A stretch of DNA of 64,000 nucleotides from Pseudomonadota bacterium. GTDB taxonomy: Bacteria; Pseudomonadota; Gammaproteobacteria; Burkholderiales; SG8-39. Positions 1 to 7,158 of the stretch are shown piece after piece; positions within the stretch are counted from its first letter, which is position 1, and every line of letters starts with the position of its first letter. A program made the translations under genes and the position numbers. Location of the stretch: positions 261,620 to 325,619 of the forward strand of contig CANGMI010000003.1 in assembly GCA_947455195.1 (NCBI GenBank). The letters run 5' to 3'. The notes under the pieces are model-generated. The model did no database searches, was not told the DNA's origin, and worked only from the letters and a program-made list of their open reading frames with translations.

Positions 1-45
1 GAACTGGCCGAGTTCGAGAACGCGGATACCGCTGAGGGGCTTTGA
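1..45 (+). CDS. possible 3' end of an upstream gene (partial)
   Basis: Frame 1 is open from the first base and stops at TGA 43-45, giving a short acidic tail (ELAEFENADTAEGL). Too little is present to identify a protein, and chance openness over 14 codons is quite possible. It is listed because the next credible gene starts only at 476. Confidence 0.25.
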   Translation, partial: ELAEFENADTAEGL

Positions 46-475
46 CATGGGGGCGCAGGCGACAGGGGTTGGTGCAGCACGCAGACTGCGGCAGAAAGAG
101 CTGACCGGTCGACTTCAGCGACCCGATTCGCCGACCGAGTTCAGCGGCCGGCGACACGCGTGACCCGCACGAGCCGTCCGGGCAAGGCCCCACCGCAAGG
201 ACAGATGTCACGCCGGGATTATATGCGAGGCCGGCATGGGCTCCGGCCTCGCACCCTCGTGCAAGTGGAGATTGGAATCACGCGGCATGAGTGGGTTACT
301 CTTGCAGGGTTTGTCGTGAGATGCCCCCCTCGAGAGGGCGTCCTGGCCCACGGCATCGATGGCATCAAGGCGGAGCAGCAGATTGATTTCAGCAGGCATC
401 ATGCGGGTTCGCGGGCCCGACCCTCACCGGGCCCGGACAGCGCCTGCGCGTGCGTACCCGACCCCTTCCTGCGGC
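46..475. other. 430-bp stretch without a convincing gene
   Basis: No open frame here has the codon pattern of the neighbouring genes. A 38-codon frame starts at ATG 47 and ends at 163, and a 64-codon minus-strand frame spans 208-402, but neither has a recognisable product or a good ribosome binding site. The one structured element is a perfect inverted repeat at 225-252. The promoter of the gene starting at 476 should lie here, but I cannot point to clear -35/-10 boxes. Confidence 0.5.
225..252. terminator. perfect 10-bp inverted repeat, possible terminator
   Basis: The arms GCGAGGCCGG (225-234) and CCGGCCTCGC (243-252) are perfect reverse complements around an 8-nt loop, a very stable GC-rich hairpin. 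There is no T-run on the plus side; on the minus side it is followed by the AT-containing stretch ATATAATCC. It lies in gene-free DNA between a possible upstream gene end and the next gene, which fits a terminator, but an RNA element or protein site cannot be excluded. Confidence 0.35.
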
Positions 476-1669
476 ATGGCGGCACGGGTACGCGCCTGGC
501 TCGTGGTCGCAAGCCTGTGCTTCGCCGGCCCGACGCTCGCGCAGAGCCCGACGGCAACAACGCCGATCGACTGGAACACCACCGCGCGACTGCTCGCCGG
601 CATGAAGGTCGACGGCGATGGGCGTACCGGCGCGCTGGCTGCCCGGGCGAGTCTGCGTGAGCACCAGGGGGCGATGAACGAGGTCTGGCAAGCCTTTGCC
701 AACCGGCGGCTGGCGCCGATGCGACGATTTGCGCAGACCGAACTCTCGCCGCTGCCCGCGGCCAAGGGTCCGGTCTACTACCCGTTCAGCGGGCCCGATG
801 CGCTGCACGCCCTCGCCCTCTTCCCGGACGCGCGCGAATTCCTGCTGACCGGCCTGGAGCCTTCAGGTCGTCTGCCCGACCTCGAGCCGATGGACGAGCC
901 AACCCTGCGCGCGAGCCTCGCCCTGTTGCGGCGCTCGATCAGCAGCGTGCTGTCATGGAGCTTCTTTCGTACCAATGACATGAAGGTTGATCTGAGGCGC
1001 AATCGGCTCGAGGGTGTCGCGCCGATCCTGCTTGCATTCACGGCGCGCTACGGCTTCGAGGTCACCGCGCTCGAGCCTTTCGTCCTCGGCAGCGGCTCGC
1101 CGGTGGGCGCGGCACCCGTCACTGGCCAGGCTGCAGGCACCGGGATGGCCGCGAGCAGCACCGGGTCGGGAATGACCCCGACCGAAGCCGCTCACGCGGT
1201 CCCCAGCCCGCTTGCGGGACTGCGCCTGCGTTTCCGACTCCCAGGCGAAACCGCGGAGCGCAGCATCGCTTACGTGCCAACCGACCTGAGCAATGCGGGC
1301 CTTGATGCGCGCCCGGAGTACATCCAGTGGGTGAAGGCCGCCCGCCCTGCGGCCACGATGCTCAAGTCGGCCTCGTACCTGCTGCACCGCGGAAGCTTCT
1401 CCCGGGTACGCGGCCTCATCCTCGAGCAGACAGCCCTCGTCGTGCAGGACGACTCGGGCATTCCCTGGCAGCACTTCGCCACCGACCGGTGGACGCCTCA
1501 CCTCTACGGACACTACACGCACCCGATCAAGCTCTTCGCCAACCGGGCCCAGGCAGACCTGAGGAGCGCCTACGCAAAAGCAAGCCCGTCTCCCCTGCCC
1601 TTCGCCTACGGCTACAACTTCCAGGACGGTGGCAACAACCTGCAGCGCTTCACGCGGCAGGACCGCTGA
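476..1669 (+). CDS. secreted protein of unknown function
   Basis: 397 aa. I do not recognise a characterised family. The start at ATG 476 was chosen over the longer frame from 359 because it opens directly into a good signal peptide (basic MAARVR, hydrophobic core, cleavage near TLAQS), so the product should be exported to the periplasm. The N-terminal half contains YYPFSGPDALHALALFPDA, a motif suggesting a conserved hypothetical family. A Gly/Ala/Ser/Thr-rich linker (about residues 210-245) separates two halves. The C-terminal half has the aromatic stretch YGHYTHPIKLF. The gene converges on the flavin oxidoreductase at 1688 with an 18-bp gap. Being a real exported protein is well supported; its role is unknown. 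Confidence 0.7.
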   Translation: MAARVRAWLVVASLCFAGPTLAQSPTATTPIDWNTTARLLAGMKVDGDGRTGALAARASLREHQGAMNEVWQAFANRRLAPMRRFAQTELSPLPAAKGPVYYPFSGPDALHALALFPDAREFLLTGLEPSGRLPDLEPMDEPTLRASLALLRRSISSVLSWSFFRTNDMKVDLRRNRLEGVAPILLAFTARYGFEVTALEPFVLGSGSPVGAAPVTGQAAGTGMAASSTGSGMTPTEAAHAVPSPLAGLRLRFRLPGETAERSIAYVPTDLSNAGLDARPEYIQWVKAARPAATMLKSASYLLHRGSFSRVRGLILEQTALVVQDDSGIPWQHFATDRWTPHLYGHYTHPIKLFANRAQADLRSAYAKASPSPLPFAYGYNFQDGGNNLQRFTRQDR

Positions 1670-1687
1670 AACCGACGGCCCGCAGGG

Positions 1688-2767
1688 TCAGGCCGCCAGG
1701 GCCCGGGGCATCGTGAAGGCGGGCATCACCTCGGTGGCAAAGAGTTCGAGCGAGTGCTGCATCTGCGCCTGGGTGAGGCTGCCGAAGGTGAAGGAGCCGA
1801 TGAAGTGATTGGCACCGAAGCGCGCCAGGTGATCGGCCAGAATGCGTTTCACCGTGGCCGGTGAACCGCACAGGATGCGCCGCTGCTCGACGAACTGGTC
1901 GAAGGTGGGCCGGTTGGCAAACTTGGCCCCCTGACCTATCTCGACATAGCGCCGGGTGTAGTTGTCGTTGAAGGTGACCCAGCCAGCACGTGCCTCCTCG
2001 AGGGCTCGCGCATCGGTATCAGCCAGGTAGACGTGCGTGGTAATCGCGCACTCAGGCTCGGCGACATGGCCATTGAGGCGGCCCGACTCGTGGCGATGGG
2101 CCTCGAAGGCCGCCCGCCATGCGCCAACCATCTCCCCCGCATGCTCGAGCGTCGGAGACAGCAGAAGCGAAGTGGCCACATTGCACCCCTGCGCACCCGC
2201 CCAGGCCATCGACTCGATGTTGGAGGTGGGGTACCAGATGGGAGGGTAGGGCTGCTGCACCGGACGGAATCGGGTCTTCACATGGTCGTAGTCGTGAAAC
2301 TCGCCCTGCAAGTCGAGTTCACCCTGGGTGAATCCCATGATCAGAAGCTTGAGCACTTCCTCGAAGCGTGCGCGCGAGTCATCGCGCTGCACACCGAGGC
2401 GCTTGCCCTCGTTGGGCGATGAACCGCGGCTGATGCCCAGTTCGAGCCGACCGTGACTCATCTGGTCGAGCATGCACAACTCCTCGAACAGACGCAGCGG
2501 GTTGTAGAGCGGCAAGAGCCAGGTGAGCGCGCCGATGCGCAGGCGCCGGGTGCGCTGCGCAACCGCAGAGAGAAAGAGACTCGGCGATGGGGTCGTGGAC
2601 AGCGACGTGCCATGGTGCTCGGCCAGCAGGTAGGCATGAAACCCCGCCTGGTCGGCGTAGGCGAGGAGATCGAGTCGCTCGTCGTAACCCGTCGCATGAC
2701 CGCGCCCCGATTCATCAAGCCAGTCGAACAGGGAAAAACGCACAGGGGAAGTGGCTTGCGGCTGCAT
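1688..2767 (-). CDS. LLM-class flavin-dependent oxidoreductase (luciferase-like)
   Basis: 359 aa, the usual size for bacterial luciferase-like TIM-barrel monooxygenases, which use reduced FMN and oxygen on a substrate that sequence alone cannot name. Typical features are AEHHG (residues 49-53), the LTWLLPLYNPLRLFEE strand-helix, and DQMSHGRLELGISRG (101-115). The start at 2767 is preceded by GGAG with 7-nt spacing; the open frame continues upstream but without family resemblance. No flavin reductase gene is adjacent, so a general cellular reductase would have to supply FMNH2. The gene is monocistronic by layout, between a convergent secreted protein and a receptor gene on the same strand 111 bp upstream. 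Confidence 0.88.
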   Translation of the reverse strand: MQPQATSPVRFSLFDWLDESGRGHATGYDERLDLLAYADQAGFHAYLLAEHHGTSLSTTPSPSLFLSAVAQRTRRLRIGALTWLLPLYNPLRLFEELCMLDQMSHGRLELGISRGSSPNEGKRLGVQRDDSRARFEEVLKLLIMGFTQGELDLQGEFHDYDHVKTRFRPVQQPYPPIWYPTSNIESMAWAGAQGCNVATSLLLSPTLEHAGEMVGAWRAAFEAHRHESGRLNGHVAEPECAITTHVYLADTDARALEEARAGWVTFNDNYTRRYVEIGQGAKFANRPTFDQFVEQRRILCGSPATVKRILADHLARFGANHFIGSFTFGSLTQAQMQHSLELFATEVMPAFTMPRALAA

Positions 2768-2877
2768 GGAAAGGCTCCGGCGACTGAAAACAGGTAACCC
2801 GATCAGGAATTGTAGGTGATTGCAGCGCAAGCGCATCGACGCACGCGCCGGGGCGCGCGTATCGAGAGCGCCAGGCG

Positions 2878-3867
2878 CTAGTCGGCCTTCACCCCGGCGG
2901 CCTTGATCACCTTCGACCACTGTGCCGCGTCACGGGCGATCTGTGCCGCAAACTCCTCGGGCGAGTTGCCGACCGCCTCGATGCCGTCACGCGCAAGGCG
3001 CGCGCGAAACTCGGGGCGCCGCACGATCGCGAGCACATCGGCATTGATCTTGCGGATGATGTCGCGCGGGGTGCCCGCGGGGGCCATGAAACCGTACCAG
3101 GCCAGCACCTCGAAACCCGGAATTTCCTCGGCGATGGCAGGAACATCAGGCAGCGCTGCCACCCGATGCGGCCCCGAGATGCCGATGCCGATCAACTTGC
3201 CCGACTGAATGAGGCCGATCGAGGCGGTCACCCCGCCAAAGAGCATCGGCACCTGACCCGAGAGCGCATCGGTCAGTGCCTGACCAAATCCCTTGTAAGG
3301 CACATGCGTGAGTTCGAGATGACCGGCCGTGCGGATCCACTCCATCGCCAGATGCTGATTGCTGCCGTTGCCCGACGAGGCGTAACTCCACTTGCCCGGC
3401 TGTGAGCGCACCAGCGCGAGCCAGGTACGGAAGTCACGCGCCGGCACCGAAGGGTGCACCATGAGTGTGAACGGGCCCTGGGCCACGTTGACGATGGGCG
3501 CAAGATCGCGCACCGGGTCATAAGGCAGGCGAATGCCGAGGCTGGGCGAAATCGTGATCGGCGCATCGGCCGCGAAGAGAAGCGTGTAGCCATCGGGCGA
3601 CGCCTTGGCCACCGCATCGGTTCCGATGGCACCGGCCGCGCCGGTGCGGTTCTCGACCACGACCGGCTGCCCCCAGAGGGTACTCAACTCGCCCGCCATG
3701 ATCCGACCGTAGACATCCGGTGTGCCACCGGGCGGGTACTGCACGACGACACGGACCGGACGCGATGGAAAGGCACCAGCACCTGTCTGGGCCTCGGCCG
3801 GTGAGATGCAGACACCCAGCAAGGCCAGCAGGAGCCGGGTGCACACGATGCGGGTTCGAAGGGGCAC
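2878..3867 (-). CDS. tripartite tricarboxylate transporter (Bug/TctC) receptor, copy 1
   Basis: 329 aa periplasmic solute-binding protein. The GTG start at 3867 gives a signal peptide (VPLRTRIVCTRLLLALLGV, cleavage near AEAQ) and is preceded by a strong GAGGAGA; the upstream ATG at 3894 has no such site. Family hallmarks follow in order: RPVRVVVQYPPGGTPD (ligand loop ending in the conserved Asp), ENRTGAAGAIGTDAVAKASPDGYTLL, and THVPYKG. The family delivers carboxylated or related small molecules to TctA/TctB membrane proteins, none of which is nearby. It is divergent from receptor copy 2 across 156 bp, so the two may share regulatory DNA. The ligand is unknown. Confidence 0.93.
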   Translation of the reverse strand: MPLRTRIVCTRLLLALLGVCISPAEAQTGAGAFPSRPVRVVVQYPPGGTPDVYGRIMAGELSTLWGQPVVVENRTGAAGAIGTDAVAKASPDGYTLLFAADAPITISPSLGIRLPYDPVRDLAPIVNVAQGPFTLMVHPSVPARDFRTWLALVRSQPGKWSYASSGNGSNQHLAMEWIRTAGHLELTHVPYKGFGQALTDALSGQVPMLFGGVTASIGLIQSGKLIGIGISGPHRVAALPDVPAIAEEIPGFEVLAWYGFMAPAGTPRDIIRKINADVLAIVRRPEFRARLARDGIEAVGNSPEEFAAQIARDAAQWSKVIKAAGVKAD

Positions 3868-3872
3868 GGCAG

Positions 3873-3879
3873 TCTCCTC
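3873..3879 (-). promoter_or_regulatory. ribosome binding site that fixes a GTG start
   Basis: On the minus strand the sequence reads GAGGAGA, then 5 nt, then GTG at 3867. This near-ideal Shine-Dalgarno site selects the GTG start over the ATG at 3894 and yields a normal signal peptide. Confidence 0.75.
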
Positions 3880-4023
3880 GGAAGAACATCCCATCCGCTC
3901 GCACGCGATTGTCCGGGCAGGGCTCGGGACGGGCCGCAGATTATGCGACCATTCGACGGACGGACCCTCATCGTCAGCCGACGCGCCCATGACAGGGCGT
4001 CGACCCCCGAGACCTGACCGCCC

Positions 4024-4989
4024 ATGCTGCCCATCCGTGTCGTACTGCTCGCGCTGATCACCCTTGTGCAACCGGCACAGGCGCAAAGCCCGCCTGCCTT
4101 CCCGGCCAAACCCATCCGGGTGGTAGTGCCCTTCCCGGCCGGCGGCATTTCCGATGTGCTCGCACGAGCGCTGGGCGTGCAACTGGCATCGCGCCTGGGC
4201 CAGGCGGTCATCATCGACAACCGTCCGGGTGCCGGCACGACGATTGCCGCCGAGCAGGTTGCCCGCGCTGCACCCGATGGGCACACGCTCCTCATGCAGG
4301 ACATCGCCACGCACGCGCTCAACGCAACGCTCTATCGCAACCTGGCCTACGACACCCTGCGTGATTTCAGCGCAGTAGCCCTGGTGGCTGCGAGCCCGCT
4401 GGTGCTCGTGGTGAGCCCTGACTCGGGCCTGCCTTCGGTCGCGGCACTCACCAACTCGGCCCGGAGCCTGGGCGATCGCATGACCTACGGATCGTCAGGC
4501 AATGGCACCCTGCCTCACCTGGTCGGTGAAGCCTTCAAGAGCCAGGCGGGTCTGGCCACCACCCATGTGCCCTACAAGGGTCAGACCGCGCAGCATGTCC
4601 TCACCGGCGAAGTCGTCTGGACTTTCTCGGTGATGCCGCCAGCGGTAGCGGCCGTGAAAGGCGGCAAACTGCGCGCACTGGCCATCACCGCCAGCCAGCG
4701 GGTCGGTGCACTGCCGGGCGTGCCCACGATGATCGAGGCCGGCATCAGCGGCTTCGAATTCCTGTTACCCAGCGGCCTTCTCGGTCCGGCAGGGATGCCC
4801 CGCGCGGTCATCGCACGACTCAACGCCGATGTGGCCGCAGCGCTCGCCACGCCCGAACTGCAGGCAACGCTTGCCACCATCGGTGCCGAGCCCGCCCCGA
4901 TGACGCCGGAGGCGTTTGGCGCGTTCATCGCGCGTGAAACCGAACGACTCGGCCGCCTGGCCCGGCAATCGGGCACGCAACTCGACTGA
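4024..4989 (+). CDS. tripartite tricarboxylate transporter (Bug/TctC) receptor, copy 2
   Basis: 321 aa. The signal peptide is MLPIRVVLLALITLVQPAQAQ. The ligand loop reads VVVPFPAGGISD, the second signature IDNRPGAGTTIAAEQVARAAPDG, and the third THVPYKGQT. It is transcribed away from receptor copy 1 and toward the deacetylase homologue at 5029, 39 bp downstream, with which it is probably co-transcribed. If so, the deacetylase-fold hydrolase may act on the compound this receptor binds. The ligand itself cannot be read from sequence. Confidence 0.93.
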   Translation: MLPIRVVLLALITLVQPAQAQSPPAFPAKPIRVVVPFPAGGISDVLARALGVQLASRLGQAVIIDNRPGAGTTIAAEQVARAAPDGHTLLMQDIATHALNATLYRNLAYDTLRDFSAVALVAASPLVLVVSPDSGLPSVAALTNSARSLGDRMTYGSSGNGTLPHLVGEAFKSQAGLATTHVPYKGQTAQHVLTGEVVWTFSVMPPAVAAVKGGKLRALAITASQRVGALPGVPTMIEAGISGFEFLLPSGLLGPAGMPRAVIARLNADVAAALATPELQATLATIGAEPAPMTPEAFGAFIARETERLGRLARQSGTQLD

Positions 4990-5028
4990 CCCACCGCCGG
5001 TGCACGGCACCTGCCAGGAGACCTTTTG

Positions 5029-5964
5029 ATGGATGCATCGCGACTGCTGACCCGGCATGATCGGTACGATTACCAGCCTCTGCCCGAACGCCCGACATGG
5101 GACTGGCCGGAAGGCCGTCGTCTTGCGTTCTGCGTGACCACCAACATCGAGGCCTACGCCTTCGGATCCGGCCTGGGGCCCGACCCGGCGCGTCTCGATG
5201 GCGTGCAGACGCAACGCAACTTTGCCTGGCGCGACTACGGCAACCGGATCGGCATCTGGCGCCTGTTCGATCTCGCCGACGAACTGGGCCTGCCGCTTGC
5301 GCACAACGTGAACAGCCTCATTTATGAAGTCGCACCCCAGATCATGGCTGCCATCCGCCGCCGCGGCGACGAGTTCATCGGCCATGGCCGCAGCAATGCC
5401 GAATCGATCCGGGGGATGTGGGAGGCCGACGAAGCCGAACTCATCGCCCAGGCAAGCACCGCCTTCGCCACTCACGAGGGACGCATGCCCGCCGGGTGGA
5501 TGGGCCCTGGCGGCATCGAGTCACCCCGCACGCTGGATCTGCTCAAGGAAGCGGGCTACCGCTACGTGATGGACTGGCCCATGGACGACCAGCCGGTGTG
5601 GCTGCGTACCCGCTCGGGGCCGATCCTGTGCGTCCCCTATCCGATCGAACTCAACGACATCGGCACCAATGTACTGCGCCATGAAAGTGCAGAGACTTTT
5701 GCCGACATGATCGTGTGCCAGTTCGAGGAGATGGTGCGCCAATGCGAGCGCTCACCGCTCGTGATGAACGTGTCACTGCATCCCTTCATCGTCGGGCAGC
5801 CCTTCAGGCTGTGGCGCCTCCGCCAGGCCCTGGAACACTGCCGCAACCACGCCTTGCGCGAACGTGTGTGGTGGACCCGACCCGGTGACATTGCCACGTT
5901 CTGCGAATCGCTGCCGGCCGGTACCGTGGCAGGCAGTGCACCGACTACTGCGGATCGATCCTGA
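5029..5964 (+). CDS. polysaccharide deacetylase (CE4) family protein, PuuE-like
   Basis: 311 aa cytoplasmic protein with no signal peptide. It has the NodB-type barrel in the form seen in PuuE-like amide hydrolases: the usual metal-binding TFDD strand is replaced by CVTTNIEAY (residues 36-43), followed by HNVNSL (92-97) and the FIGHGRSN motif (117-123; His119). This subgroup cleaves C-N bonds of small amides such as allantoin rather than sugars, which fits the amide-degrading content of the window, but the substrate is inferred. ATG 5029 is preceded by CAGGAG with 8-nt spacing; the TTG one codon upstream is a less likely start. The 3' end overlaps the convergent receptor gene by 20 bp. Confidence 0.85.
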   Translation: MDASRLLTRHDRYDYQPLPERPTWDWPEGRRLAFCVTTNIEAYAFGSGLGPDPARLDGVQTQRNFAWRDYGNRIGIWRLFDLADELGLPLAHNVNSLIYEVAPQIMAAIRRRGDEFIGHGRSNAESIRGMWEADEAELIAQASTAFATHEGRMPAGWMGPGGIESPRTLDLLKEAGYRYVMDWPMDDQPVWLRTRSGPILCVPYPIELNDIGTNVLRHESAETFADMIVCQFEEMVRQCERSPLVMNVSLHPFIVGQPFRLWRLRQALEHCRNHALRERVWWTRPGDIATFCESLPAGTVAGSAPTTADRS

Positions 5965-7015
5965 GTTCGCGCACGAGATTGCCCCAGCGCGCACGATGAA
6001 CCGCAATGTACTGGTCCAGATCGCGCGCACTCATGCCCGGCTCGGGGTAGATGCCCAGAGACTGCAGCCGCAGGGTGATGTCGGGCGCCGACACGATGCG
6101 ATCGAACTCGCGATTGAGCCGCTCGATGATCTCCGGGCGGGTACCGCTCGGCGCGAGGATCGAGAACCACCCGACATGGTCGAATCCCGGATACGTCTCG
6201 GCGAGGGTCGGAACACCATCGAGTTCGGGCAGGCGTCGTACCCCGGTGACCGCCAGCGGGACAAGGCGTCCACCCCGGATGGCAGCCATCACCGCCGGGA
6301 TACCCTGAAGGCTGAACTGAGTGCGGCCGGTCATCACGTCCTGCAAACCCATGGCGCCATTGTTGGGGACGTTGATCATGGTGGCGCCGGCGCGCAGCGC
6401 GAAGAGTTCGGCAATCATGCCGGGCAGCGAGCGGGGACCCGGACTGGTGTAGGCAACACGCGAAGGCTCGCTGCGGGCAAGGGCTGCCAGTTCACTCACG
6501 CTGCGCAGACGTGCCTCGGGATTGGCCACCATGATGAAAGGGCTCATCCCCACCATCGCCACCCCGACCAGGTCGCGCTCCGGCTGGTAGCCGATGGCCT
6601 TGTAGGTGAACTGGTTGACGACGATGGCACCGGCGGTGCCGAAAAGCAGCGTGTAGCCATCAGGGGCTGCGCGTGCCACAACCTGCGCTCCCATGGCACC
6701 ATCGCCCCCACCACGGTTCTCGACCAGCACCTGCTGACCCAGGCTGGCCGAGAGTCGTTCGGTCAGCAGGCGGGCAATCACATCGGGCGAAGACCCCGGG
6801 TTCTGGCCGACCACCAGGCGTACCGGCCGCAGCGGCCAGGACTGGGCAGTCGCCGATTCGAGGGTGGCGACGCCAGCGATGGCAAGAAGGCAGCACACCA
6901 CTGGCGAACCGCACAGGGGCGAGGACGATGCCCTTGCAGACAAAAGAGGCAGCGCTGCGGTCACCGACCGGACAGCCCAGAGGCAGTGTTCTACAAGGCG
7001 AGTCATTTGGAGCAT
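5945..7015 (-). CDS. tripartite tricarboxylate transporter (Bug/TctC) receptor, copy 3
   Basis: 356 aa. Its long N-terminus (about 55 residues before the mature part at SWPLRPVRLVV) includes a hydrophobic VVCCLLAIAGVA segment, so the true start may be internal; ATG 7015 is chosen because GGGA lies just upstream. The family signature ENRGGGDGAMGAQVVARAAP is present, but both ligand loops are atypical: GQNPGSSPD instead of PFPxGGxxD, and NVPNNG where most copies have HVPYKG. This points to an unusual ligand or altered binding. It converges on and overlaps the deacetylase homologue by 20 bp. Confidence 0.88.
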   Translation of the reverse strand: MLQMTRLVEHCLWAVRSVTAALPLLSARASSSPLCGSPVVCCLLAIAGVATLESATAQSWPLRPVRLVVGQNPGSSPDVIARLLTERLSASLGQQVLVENRGGGDGAMGAQVVARAAPDGYTLLFGTAGAIVVNQFTYKAIGYQPERDLVGVAMVGMSPFIMVANPEARLRSVSELAALARSEPSRVAYTSPGPRSLPGMIAELFALRAGATMINVPNNGAMGLQDVMTGRTQFSLQGIPAVMAAIRGGRLVPLAVTGVRRLPELDGVPTLAETYPGFDHVGWFSILAPSGTRPEIIERLNREFDRIVSAPDITLRLQSLGIYPEPGMSARDLDQYIAVHRARWGNLVRELRIDPQ

Positions 7016-7158
7016 CCGTTTTCCCGACGAGGCACCCGGCAGCAGGCGCAAGCCCACGCCAAGTGTGCCATTCTCACCGATTCGGGTAAGCGGGTGGCCT
7101 TCGGGGCGCCCGCGTCCCGCCGGATCGGTCCAGTCGCCATCGATCGAAAGGGACGATC

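Noticed and set aside
225-340. Possible tRNA or small structured RNA
   Set aside because: The hairpin is strong but I found no T-loop consensus, anticodon arm or cloverleaf spacing.
208-402. 64-codon minus-strand frame in the gene-poor start of the window
   Set aside because: No recognisable family, and its end lies in the inverted repeat region. It could be chance openness in GC-rich DNA.
160-660. 166-codon plus-strand open frame overlapping the secreted protein gene
   Set aside because: No signal, domain or ribosome binding site; the other frame has a convincing signal peptide.
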